A DNA stretch of 64,000 bases from HGM04593 sp045631905 (GTDB taxonomy: Bacteria; Bacteroidota; Bacteroidia; Bacteroidales; Bacteroidaceae). The translations under genes were made by a program, and so were the position numbers. The stretch lies in contig JAZQVO010000031.1 of assembly GCA_045631905.1 (NCBI GenBank), positions 23,207 through 87,206 of the forward strand. The letters are read 5' to 3'. Below, one piece after another: positions 17,615 through 24,238 of this stretch. The notes below the pieces were generated by a model. It searched no databases and had not been told where the DNA came from. It saw nothing but the letters and a program-made list of their open reading frames with translations. Each line of letters begins with the position of its first letter. The first letter of the stretch is position 1.

Positions 17615-18340
17615 TTATAAAGAGAGGCAAGCCAAGTAGTCGTAGTGTTCTCCGTCTAAACATTTTGTGCATTTGAAACCATGCTCTTCGGCATACATGG
17701 AGAGGGTTTCAAAGTCTATGTACAGCCAGTCGAAAGGCTCGCCTGTCGTGTTGCGGTAACGCATCTTGTAATCAACCTCTCCGTAATATCCCGACGCGAG
17801 GTTTATATCCATGGAGCCGTCGTCGTTCATGAATATATATCTTATGTCCGAGGAGTCGAGCAGTATGTGGCCGCCCGGCGCGAGCAGTCGTCGTGCGGCA
17901 CGAAAGAATATCTCTAATCTTTCGACCTTGCCGACTATGCCTATTCCGTTCATGGCCAATAGTATGGTGTCGAACTTTTCGGTGAAGGTTTCATCGAAAA
18001 AGTTTATGTTGCGTGCGTCGATACCGCGCTCTTTCATCACGTCGACCGACAGCTGGGATATATCTATGGCTACAACCTCGTGGCCTCGCGATTTTAGTTC
18101 GAGGCTGTGGCAGCCAGAGCCTGCACCTACATCGAGCACCCTGCCTTTGCACAGCTCTATGGCTTTTTGTTCTTGCGGGGGCATCTCGTCGAATGTGCGA
18201 AAGAGTGTGCCGACAGGTATTTCGTCCTCGTAGAACATTGAGGAGAATACTCTCAGTTTGCCGGCTTTCCCTGTTTTGTGATATTCGGCAATAGCTCGCC
18301 CCATAGGGTCCTTGTCACATGCTATTTTGCTGTTTTCCAT
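17615..18340 (-). CDS. Class I SAM-dependent methyltransferase
   Basis: 241 residues. Motif I is clear (GRVLDVGAGSGCHSLEL, about 67-83), followed by VVAIDIS (motif II acid), FDTILLAMNGIGIVGK (motif IV) and GGHILLDSSDIRYIF. It is a soluble cytoplasmic enzyme with a Rossmann fold, probably acting on a small molecule. The conserved core gives no hint of the substrate. It stands alone between a terminator pair upstream (18356-18427) and the palindrome downstream (17551-17594), so it is probably transcribed apart from the polysaccharide operon. Confidence 0.85.
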   Translation of the reverse strand: MENSKIACDKDPMGRAIAEYHKTGKAGKLRVFSSMFYEDEIPVGTLFRTFDEMPPQEQKAIELCKGRVLDVGAGSGCHSLELKSRGHEVVAIDISQLSVDVMKERGIDARNINFFDETFTEKFDTILLAMNGIGIVGKVERLEIFFRAARRLLAPGGHILLDSSDIRYIFMNDDGSMDINLASGYYGEVDYKMRYRNTTGEPFDWLYIDFETLSMYAEEHGFKCTKCLDGEHYDYLACLSL

Positions 18341-18355
18341 TGTTTTGTCTTTAAG

Positions 18356-18383
18356 AAAAGAGGTTGCCCTGGCAACCTCTTTT
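18356..18383 (-). terminator. Terminator hairpin after the GT9 gene
   Basis: The arms AAAAGAGGTTGCC (18356-18368) and its exact complement (18371-18383) enclose 2 nt, with a T-rich flank on either strand. With the hairpin at 18401-18427 it separates the GT9 gene from the methyltransferase gene. Confidence 0.8.
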
Positions 18384-18400
18384 TGTTTGTAATATGTTTC

Positions 18401-18427
18401 AAAAACAACCCCTTGGGGGTGTTTTTT
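18401..18427 (-). terminator. Second hairpin overlapping the GT9 stop codon
   Basis: AAAAACAACCCC and GGGGTGTTTTTT pair with one bulge around TTG. The hairpin touches the stop codon of the GT9 gene and is followed on the minus strand by a T-rich run. Confidence 0.6.
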
Positions 18428-19472
18428 AGGATATCTTTGCCAAGATGGTTTCGGCTACCTTTTCGGGCGGTATGTTCATGCAACGGTAATCACCGAACAT
18501 GCAGGGCTTGTTGCCGAAGATTGAGCAGGGACGGCAGTCGAGCGGTAGCTGTATGCAGTTTTCTTCTTTCTGGTTCCAGCCGAGGAACCCTGCGAGGGGC
18601 GACGTCGCTCCCCAAATAGAGATGGCAGGAGTGCCTGCGAGCGATGCCATGTGCATGTTGGCCGAGTCCATGCAAACCATTGCATCGAGGTGGCTTATCA
18701 TGCGCAACTCGCCGTTGAAGTTGGTGCGCCCTATGAACGAATGTACGTTCTCGAACTCTTTGCACCAGCTGTTTACAACCTCTTCTTCGGCAGGGCCGTT
18801 TCCAAAGCAGAATATCTCCACCTGTGGCTCTTTTGCCAATATTGCGATGGCTTCGCGCATCTTGCCGGTGGGGTATATCTTCCCTTTGTGAGCGGCAAAA
18901 GGTGCTATGCCTATCCACTTTTTATCTCCTTTTGCGGGGAGTATTCCCGAGAACTCGCTTATGTCGCCTTTTTGGCTACCGAACAGAGATGTAAACTCGG
19001 GGGTGAAGGGGAACCCTGCGCCCTCGAATACTTCGCGGTAACGCTCAAAGGTGCTTTTGAGCTGTCTCTTAATCTTGCCTTGGGTGAGCTGTTTTTTCTC
19101 TTTTCGACCTTTGTCGATGTATGCAACCTTTGTGCCGGCGAACATGTAGAAGTATGTGCGCAGTATTTTTGTGCGCAGTACGTCGTGCAGGTCAGCTATG
19201 AGGTCGGGTTTGTGCTTGTTGAGCTCTTTGTACAGCTTGTAAAGGCCGGCGACACCCTTGTAATCGTTTAAATTTATCCCGATGAAAAGGAGGTTTTTCG
19301 GGCTGTCTATGAAAAATTGCCCGAACCTTTCACGGCTCACAAATATAAACTTGTCGTCGGGGTATGTTCGAGCAAGCGAGTATAGCAATGGTATTGTCAT
19401 TGCTATATCGCCTACTGCCGAAAAACGTGTTATAATTACTGTGCGCGAAGTGTTATTTTTTGCCTGCACCAT
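18426..19472 (-). CDS. Glycosyltransferase family 9 (ADP-heptose:LPS heptosyltransferase-like)
   Basis: 348 residues. The N-terminus has the family signature IITRFSAVGDIAMTIPLLYSL, and the C-terminal domain has the donor-site block MISHLDAMVCMDSANMHMASLAGTPAISIWG. These inner-membrane-associated enzymes add heptose or a related sugar to the LPS core. The last segment has several cysteines (CIQLPLDCRPCSIFGNKPC), common in this family. Its start overlaps the end of the DUF4254 gene by 20 nt, so the two are probably coupled and work in the same LPS-core pathway. Confidence 0.9.
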   Translation of the reverse strand: MVQAKNNTSRTVIITRFSAVGDIAMTIPLLYSLARTYPDDKFIFVSRERFGQFFIDSPKNLLFIGINLNDYKGVAGLYKLYKELNKHKPDLIADLHDVLRTKILRTYFYMFAGTKVAYIDKGRKEKKQLTQGKIKRQLKSTFERYREVFEGAGFPFTPEFTSLFGSQKGDISEFSGILPAKGDKKWIGIAPFAAHKGKIYPTGKMREAIAILAKEPQVEIFCFGNGPAEEEVVNSWCKEFENVHSFIGRTNFNGELRMISHLDAMVCMDSANMHMASLAGTPAISIWGATSPLAGFLGWNQKEENCIQLPLDCRPCSIFGNKPCMFGDYRCMNIPPEKVAETILAKIS

Positions 19473-20067
19473 AAAGTACTGGGTTTAGAGCCGGGTCGTT
19501 GTACATCTTCATCTGGCGGTAAACCTTCATGTATTTACGGCCGGCCTCAATGTCGTTGAGTAATTGGCTTATAGATGTGGTCATGTCCTTGTACTGCTCC
19601 AAGAGAACGTCGAGCTTTGCTTGGCATTTTGCAAGGTGTTCGGCATCAACATCGGTGCGGTTTACCTCTTCCTGCATGTGGTAAATCTTCAACGAGAGGA
19701 TAGAGTAGCGGTCTACTGCCCAAGCGGGGCTCTCGGTGTTGATGGTTGCATCGGCTGCGGGTGTTACATCTTTGTAGAGGTCGAGGAAGTAGCTGTCGAT
19801 GAGTTCTACAAGGTCGGTACGGTCCTGGTTCGACTTGTCGATGCGACGTTTGAGGGTAAGTGCTTCAACCGGGTCAATCTCGGGGTCGCGTATAATGTCC
19901 TCGAAGTGCCACTGAACGGTATCTATCCAGCATTTGAGGTATAAGTAGTATTCGATACTCTTTACAGGATATGGGTTGTTGATGGGTGTGTCCACATTGT
20001 CTGTTTTGTGATAATCCTCAATAGCCCTGTTGAAGATGGGCCAGCTCATTTCTGTGAAATTTTTCAT
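19453..20067 (-). CDS. DUF4254-type protein, partner of the GT9 enzyme
   Basis: 204 residues from the ATG at 20067. The reading frame extends to 20118, but the added 17 residues are unlikely because the predicted transcription start is near 20134 and the internal ATG begins the compact domain (MKNFTEMSWPIFNRAIEDYH). The sequence is all-helical, acidic and without signal peptide or membrane helix. I place it in DUF4254 from its length, start and linkage to a heptosyltransferase gene, a pairing seen in other Bacteroidota. No biochemical role is known to me; a role in lipooligosaccharide assembly is inference from the 20-nt overlap. Confidence 0.65.
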   Translation of the reverse strand: MKNFTEMSWPIFNRAIEDYHKTDNVDTPINNPYPVKSIEYYLYLKCWIDTVQWHFEDIIRDPEIDPVEALTLKRRIDKSNQDRTDLVELIDSYFLDLYKDVTPAADATINTESPAWAVDRYSILSLKIYHMQEEVNRTDVDAEHLAKCQAKLDVLLEQYKDMTTSISQLLNDIEAGRKYMKVYRQMKMYNDPALNPVLYGAGKK

Positions 20068-20140
20068 AACTAATATATTTAAATATCTATAATAGAGTTC
20101 GGTGCGAGTGTAATACACCCATTATACCTGATATTACAGG

Positions 20141-20172
20141 CAAAACTAACGAAAGTTTGCGATATAGACAAA
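20141..20172 (-). promoter_or_regulatory. Promoter for the DUF4254-GT9 pair
   Basis: Minus-strand TTTG (20172-20169) and TAGTTTTG (20148-20141) lie 20 nt apart, the full Bacteroidales promoter layout. Predicted start is near 20134. Confidence 0.65.
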
Positions 20173-20198
20173 CTTTATTGGAAACTATTTATATTTAT

Positions 20199-20307
20199 AT
20201 AATATAGGATTCGGTCTTTCACTATATTTGGATAATATAGGATACGGCTCGGAATAATAAATTCAAATAAATTTGATTTCTTCTTCGCTCGCCTTTCACT
20301 ATATTTG
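20199..20307 (+). repeat. Tandem promoter block with bulged hairpin upstream of pdxB
   Basis: CTTTCACTATATTTG occurs twice (20216-20230 and 20293-20307), each holding a TATATTTG -7 box, and ATAATATAGGATWCGG also occurs twice about 33 nt apart. Between the two -7 boxes a hairpin at 20259-20279 has arms AAAT-T-CAAAT and ATTTG-ATTT with one unpaired T. Downstream comes TTCGCTCG. The layout resembles the elements at 31421 and 50362. The distal box at 20300 is the likely pdxB promoter. Confidence 0.5.
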
Positions 20308-20329
20308 TAAAGTTTAATACTTGTAGATT

Positions 20330-21382
20330 ATGAAAATAGTAGTAGATGAGAAAATACCGTATATAAAAGATGCTCTTGTAGCTATGGGGCACGATGTTGT
20401 GGAGTTGCCGGGTGTGGCTATATCGCGCACCGACCTGCTCGATGCCGAGGCGCTCTTTGTGCGCACGCGCACGTGTTGCGATGCTCGTTTGCTCCAAGGT
20501 ACGCGGGTGCGTTTCATCGGGACGGCTACAATAGGGTACGACCACATAGATGCCGAATATTGTGCATCGGCAGGTATCTGCTGGACAAACGCTGCCGGTT
20601 GTAATGCCGATGCCGTGTTGCAGTATGTGCAGTCGGTTGTTTGCGAGTGGGCACGGGATAACGGACGCTCGTTGCAGGGGCTTGTCATGGGTGTTGTGGG
20701 TGTAGGCGAGATTGGTTCGAGGGTTGCACGTTGGGCCTCCTCGGTGGGTATGCGCACTCTGCTTAACGACCCCCCGCGTGAGTCTGCCGGTGAGGAGGGG
20801 TTTGTGTCGCTCTCCACTATTGCAACCTCTTGCGATATTATAACTTTTCACCCTACATTGAGCAAAGAGGGTGCTTCCCCGAGCTATCACCTTGCCGGTG
20901 CGGAGTTTTTTGCCTCTATGAAGCAGTGTTCTCTCTTTATAAATGCCTCGCGAGGTGCGGTGGTCGATAATGTGGCCTTGTTGTCGCACATGGAGCATAA
21001 CCCCTCTCTTGCCGTTGCGCTCGACGTGTGGGAGGGCGAACCCGATATAAATCTTTCCTTATTAAATAAGGTATATATTGCAACGCCTCACATCGCGGGT
21101 TATTCGGCCGAGGGTAAGATTAATGCCACGCGGATAGTGCTATCAAAATTTGCAGGGTTTTTTGGTTGCGAGAATCTTGTGCCCCGTCTTTCGCTACCTT
21201 CGCCTGCAAGTCCTGTGGTCGAAGCCTGCGCCATGCAAGATGCTTTTTTGAAGATTTACTCCCCTTCTACCGACTCGCGTGCATTGAAAGGGGCACCACA
21301 AAAGTTCGAAGAGCTGAGAAATAACTATAATTTGCGTCGTGAACCCTCGGCCTTTGATATAAAAATATTGCAAAAAAGGTAA
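20330..21382 (+). CDS. pdxB: 4-phosphoerythronate dehydrogenase
   Basis: 350 residues. The start MKIVVDEKIPYIKDAL and the early block FIGTATIGYDHIDAEYC are characteristic of PdxB. The NAD-binding motif GVVGVGEIGSRVARW lies near residues 123-137, and HPTLSKEGASPSYHLAG and NASRGAVVDNVAL give the catalytic Arg/Glu/His region of 2-hydroxyacid dehydrogenases. PdxB oxidises 4-phosphoerythronate in the DXP-dependent route to pyridoxal phosphate. It is transcribed divergently from the DUF4254 gene and ends about 150 nt before acpP, which has its own promoter. Confidence 0.92.
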   Translation: MKIVVDEKIPYIKDALVAMGHDVVELPGVAISRTDLLDAEALFVRTRTCCDARLLQGTRVRFIGTATIGYDHIDAEYCASAGICWTNAAGCNADAVLQYVQSVVCEWARDNGRSLQGLVMGVVGVGEIGSRVARWASSVGMRTLLNDPPRESAGEEGFVSLSTIATSCDIITFHPTLSKEGASPSYHLAGAEFFASMKQCSLFINASRGAVVDNVALLSHMEHNPSLAVALDVWEGEPDINLSLLNKVYIATPHIAGYSAEGKINATRIVLSKFAGFFGCENLVPRLSLPSPASPVVEACAMQDAFLKIYSPSTDSRALKGAPQKFEELRNNYNLRREPSAFDIKILQKR

Positions 21383-21483
21383 AAAAACTCTCCTTTTTGT
21401 ATACTTTTTGCACAAAAAAGAGAAAATGTGCAATAAAAAGGCAAAAAAAAGAGATGTTTCTTGGAGTTTCATTATTTTTATCA

Positions 21484-21491
21484 TATTTTTG
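21484..21491 (+). promoter_or_regulatory. acpP: Promoter -7 box of the acpP-fabF-rnc operon
   Basis: TATTTTTG at 21484-21491 matches TAnnTTTG and lies 38 nt before the acpP start. The -33 region reads CTTGG rather than TTTG. A small hairpin (TTGCAC/GTGCAA, 21408-21433) upstream may end the pdxB transcript. Confidence 0.5.
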
Positions 21492-21528
21492 TGGCGAAAT
21501 AATTTACAATTTTCAAAAAATTACAACT

Positions 21529-21771
21529 ATGTCAGAAATTGAAGCAAGAGTAAAAGAAATTATTGTAGAGAAATTTGGTGTTTCAGAGTCAGAGGTTACT
21601 CCTGAGGCTAACTTTACAAACGATTTGAGCGCCGACTCACTAGATAGAGTAGAGCTTATTATGGAGATTGAGGACGAGTTTGGTATCTCTATCCCCGAAG
21701 AAGAGGCTGAGAAAATAGCAACAGTAGGTGATGCTATTAAGTATGTAGAGGAGAAGGCTGCCGAGAAATAA
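21529..21771 (+). CDS. acpP: Acyl carrier protein
   Basis: 80 residues from the ATG at 21529; the longer frame to 21397 adds 44 residues foreign to the family and would begin upstream of the promoter. The protein is strongly acidic and helical. The phosphopantetheine attachment serine is Ser37 in SADSLDRVE, followed by the conserved MEIEDEFGISIPEEEAEKI helix that binds partner enzymes. It carries growing acyl chains in type II fatty acid synthesis and donates acyl groups for lipid A. It lies 27 nt before fabF, the conserved acpP-fabF order. Confidence 0.97.
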   Translation: MSEIEARVKEIIVEKFGVSESEVTPEANFTNDLSADSLDRVELIMEIEDEFGISIPEEEAEKIATVGDAIKYVEEKAAEK

Positions 21772-21798
21772 TGCCTTTCTCTTCCTAACAATTCTATA

Positions 21799-23061
21799 AT
21801 GAAACTTAGAAGAGTTGTTGTAACAGGTCTTGGTACCGTTTCACCGTTGGGTAATAACGTTTCTCAGGTTTGGGAAAACGCAATCAATGGGGTAAGTGGT
21901 GCGGGGCCTATTACTCATTTTGATACCTATCTGTTCAAAACACAGTTTGCGTGCGAAGTAAAGAACTTCGACGCGACACAGGTGATGGAGCGTCGCGAGC
22001 TACGCAAAGTAGACAACGTTACCATTTACGGTGTCGCTTCGGCTGTTGAGGCTATCGCAGACAGTGCTTTGGATTTTGAGAAAGTCGATTGCAACCGTGT
22101 GGGAGTAATCTTTGGAGAGGGTATAGGTGGTATAGGTGCTTTGGAAGACGAGATAAAGGCCTACACACTGAATCAAGAGGGCGGTCCCCGTTTCTCTCCC
22201 TTCCTCGTAACAAAGATGATCTCCGACATGACTGCCGGTATTATTTCTATCAGATATGGTCTTAAAGGTCCCAACTACGTGACAACATCGGCATGCGCAT
22301 CTTCGTCGAACGCTCTTATAGACGCTTGCGACCAGATACGCCTGAACAGAGCCGATGTGATTCTTGCCGGTGGTACCGAGGCCCCTATCTGCCCCACGGG
22401 TGTGGGTGCTTTCAATGCCATGCACGCCCTGTCTACCCGCAACGAAGATGCGACAGGTGCATCTCGTCCTTTCAGCAAGAGCCGTGACGGCTTTGTTATG
22501 GCCGAGGGTGCTGCTTGTCTTGTGCTCGAGGAGTATGAGCATGCTGTTGCACGCGGTGCAAAAATATATGCCGAGATTGTGGGTTCCGGCCTTACAGCCG
22601 ACGCTTATCACATCACAGCTCCCCACCCCGAGGGTGACGGCGCGATGCGTGTGATGCGTAACGCATTGATGGAGGGTGGTTTGTCTCCCGAAGATGTCGA
22701 TTATATAAATGTACACGGAACATCGACCTATGCAGGTGATATTGCCGAGGTGAAAGCTATAAAAACATTGTTCGGAGAGCATGCATACAAACTCAATATA
22801 AGCTCTACAAAATCCATGACAGGTCACCTTCTTGGTGCGGCAGGTGCTATGGAGGCTCTGCTCACTGTTATGGCAATTAAAGAGGGCATAGTTCCTCCCA
22901 CGATAAATCACGAAGATGGTGACGAGGACCCCGAGATCGATTATGCATTGAACTTTACCTTCAATAAAGCTCAGAAAAGAGATATTAAAGTAGCCATCTC
23001 CAATACATTTGGCTTTGGTGGACATAATGCATCAATAGCATTTAAGAAAGTTGAAGGCTAA
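21799..23061 (+). CDS. fabF: 3-oxoacyl-[acyl-carrier-protein] synthase II
   Basis: 420 residues, normal length for FabF. The start (RRVVVTGLGTVSPLGNN) is typical. The catalytic Cys166 is in TTSACASSS, and the two active-site histidines appear in NVHGTSTYAGD and MTGHLLGAAGA. NTFGFGGHNASIAFK closes the thiolase fold. It extends acyl-ACP by two carbons from malonyl-ACP and shapes temperature-dependent chain composition. It is between acpP and rnc; its last 11 nt overlap the rnc start. A 341-codon reverse-strand frame over it has no recognisable features and is a shadow. Confidence 0.97.
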   Translation: MKLRRVVVTGLGTVSPLGNNVSQVWENAINGVSGAGPITHFDTYLFKTQFACEVKNFDATQVMERRELRKVDNVTIYGVASAVEAIADSALDFEKVDCNRVGVIFGEGIGGIGALEDEIKAYTLNQEGGPRFSPFLVTKMISDMTAGIISIRYGLKGPNYVTTSACASSSNALIDACDQIRLNRADVILAGGTEAPICPTGVGAFNAMHALSTRNEDATGASRPFSKSRDGFVMAEGAACLVLEEYEHAVARGAKIYAEIVGSGLTADAYHITAPHPEGDGAMRVMRNALMEGGLSPEDVDYINVHGTSTYAGDIAEVKAIKTLFGEHAYKLNISSTKSMTGHLLGAAGAMEALLTVMAIKEGIVPPTINHEDGDEDPEIDYALNFTFNKAQKRDIKVAISNTFGFGGHNASIAFKKVEG

Positions 23062-23782
23062 AAGATTTTTAAAGAGAATCGTAGATAAGATAAGGCTCCT
23101 GTCTCGCAAAGACAGGGAGTCTTATCTTTTATTGTATTCTATATTGGGCTTTGTCCCCGGTAGCCTGAAACCCTATCAAATGGCTATGACGCACAGCTCG
23201 CAGGCTCCCGGTGCGCGTAAGCTTGGGTGTAACGAGAGGTTGGAATTTCTTGGCGATGCGGTTCTCAGCTCCGTAACGGCCGATTTTCTCTATTCTAATT
23301 TCCGTAAGGAGCGCGAAGGTTTCTTGTCTAAGTCGCGCAGTAATCTTGTTTGTCGCGAAAGGCTCAACGAGCTTGCGTTAGAGATTGGGCTCGACAGGTT
23401 TGTGCATGCGTGTGGTGCCGAGGATCACCACAATAACTATATATATGGCAATGCTCTAGAAGCGCTTATAGGAGCCATATACATTGATAAAGGCTATAAA
23501 CAGTGCCGTGAGTTTTTGATAAACAAGGTCTTTGCCCGCCTCGAAAATTTAGATGCCGTGCTCCGTAGCGACAACAACTTTAAAAGTCGTCTCTTGGAGT
23601 GGGCACAGAAGAGGCATAAGAACGTGGCTTTTCGTCTGGTGAGCGAGGAGTTGCGCAAGGACGGCACCTTCTTTGTTACCGAGGTCCTTGTCGACGATGA
23701 GCCTTGTGGCAAGGGCGAGGGTTTTTCAAAGCGTGAGAGCCAGCAGAATGCGGCTCGTGAGGCTCTTGCTATGCTTGCTTGA
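23051..23782 (+). CDS. rnc: Ribonuclease III
   Basis: 243 residues from a TTG start at 23051. No ATG lies before the catalytic domain, and the first residues (KRIVDKIRLLSRKDRESYL) resemble the N-terminus usual in the family, so TTG is likely. The RNase III signature NERLEFLGDAVLSSV (61-75) holds the metal-binding acids. A second acidic site ALEALIGAIYID is near 143-154, and a double-stranded-RNA-binding domain spans about 170-243. The enzyme processes rRNA precursors and structured RNAs. The 11-nt overlap with fabF implies coupled translation. Confidence 0.95.
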   Translation: MKAKRFLKRIVDKIRLLSRKDRESYLLLYSILGFVPGSLKPYQMAMTHSSQAPGARKLGCNERLEFLGDAVLSSVTADFLYSNFRKEREGFLSKSRSNLVCRERLNELALEIGLDRFVHACGAEDHHNNYIYGNALEALIGAIYIDKGYKQCREFLINKVFARLENLDAVLRSDNNFKSRLLEWAQKRHKNVAFRLVSEELRKDGTFFVTEVLVDDEPCGKGEGFSKRESQQNAAREALAMLA

Positions 23783-23783
23783 T

Positions 23784-24152
23784 TTACCTTTCGGCCTCTA
23801 TTGTAACCGAGGCTTGCAGTCTGTCGCCACCCATCGGTGGTGTATCTTTTGTAACTCTTATCTTTATTCTCTCTACTATTGCGTGCTGTTTGAATATGCT
23901 TTCAGAGATTCGTGTGGCAACATGTTCGAGTAGTTGCGATGGGGTTCTCATCTCATCCTTTATAATATCGTAGATGTCGGCATAGCTTACCGTCCCGGCA
24001 ATATCATCGCTATGGGCGCAACTATGGTCGCTTATCAGCATGTCGATATCGATGGTAAACCATGCTCCCACCTCTCTCTCTTGTTTCAAGACACCATGAA
24101 AGGCATACAGGTGTATGTCGCGCAACTCTATATTGTAACTCGTTATTTTCAT
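23784..24152 (-). CDS. folB: Dihydroneopterin aldolase
   Basis: 122 residues, the family length. It begins with the usual strand (ITSYNIELRDIHLYAFHGVLKQEREVG), has FTIDIDMLISD, TVSYADIYDII and LLEHVATRISESIF with the catalytic Glu/Lys environment, and ends with the PPMGGD segment. It converts dihydroneopterin to 6-hydroxymethyl-dihydropterin in folate synthesis and works as a cytosolic octamer. It is convergent with rnc with only 1 nt between the stops, so no separate terminator fits there. Upstream, the nrdJ terminator separates it from that gene. Confidence 0.93.
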   Translation of the reverse strand: MKITSYNIELRDIHLYAFHGVLKQEREVGAWFTIDIDMLISDHSCAHSDDIAGTVSYADIYDIIKDEMRTPSQLLEHVATRISESIFKQHAIVERIKIRVTKDTPPMGGDRLQASVTIEAER

Positions 24153-24170
24153 CTTTAAATACTTTTAAAC

Positions 24171-24206
24171 AAAGAGCCTGTCTGACAACTTTCGGACAGG
24201 CTCTTT
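24171..24206 (-). terminator. Terminator of nrdJ
   Basis: AAAGAGCCTGTC (24171-24182) and GACAGGCTCTTT (24195-24206) form a perfect 12-bp stem 33 nt downstream of the nrdJ stop and before folB. Confidence 0.85.
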
Positions 24207-24238
24207 GGGAATCTATATAGTGTATAATAAAGTTTGCA

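Noticed and set aside
20068..20118. 17-residue extension of the DUF4254 protein
   Set aside because: The compact domain begins at the internal ATG and the extension looks like translated leader.
20222..20998. 258-codon open frame opposite the start of pdxB
   Set aside because: It overlaps pdxB and its promoter region and lacks protein-like features.
22000..23025. 341-codon open frame opposite fabF
   Set aside because: It mirrors a highly conserved gene, is rich in Cys and His and has no domain pattern.
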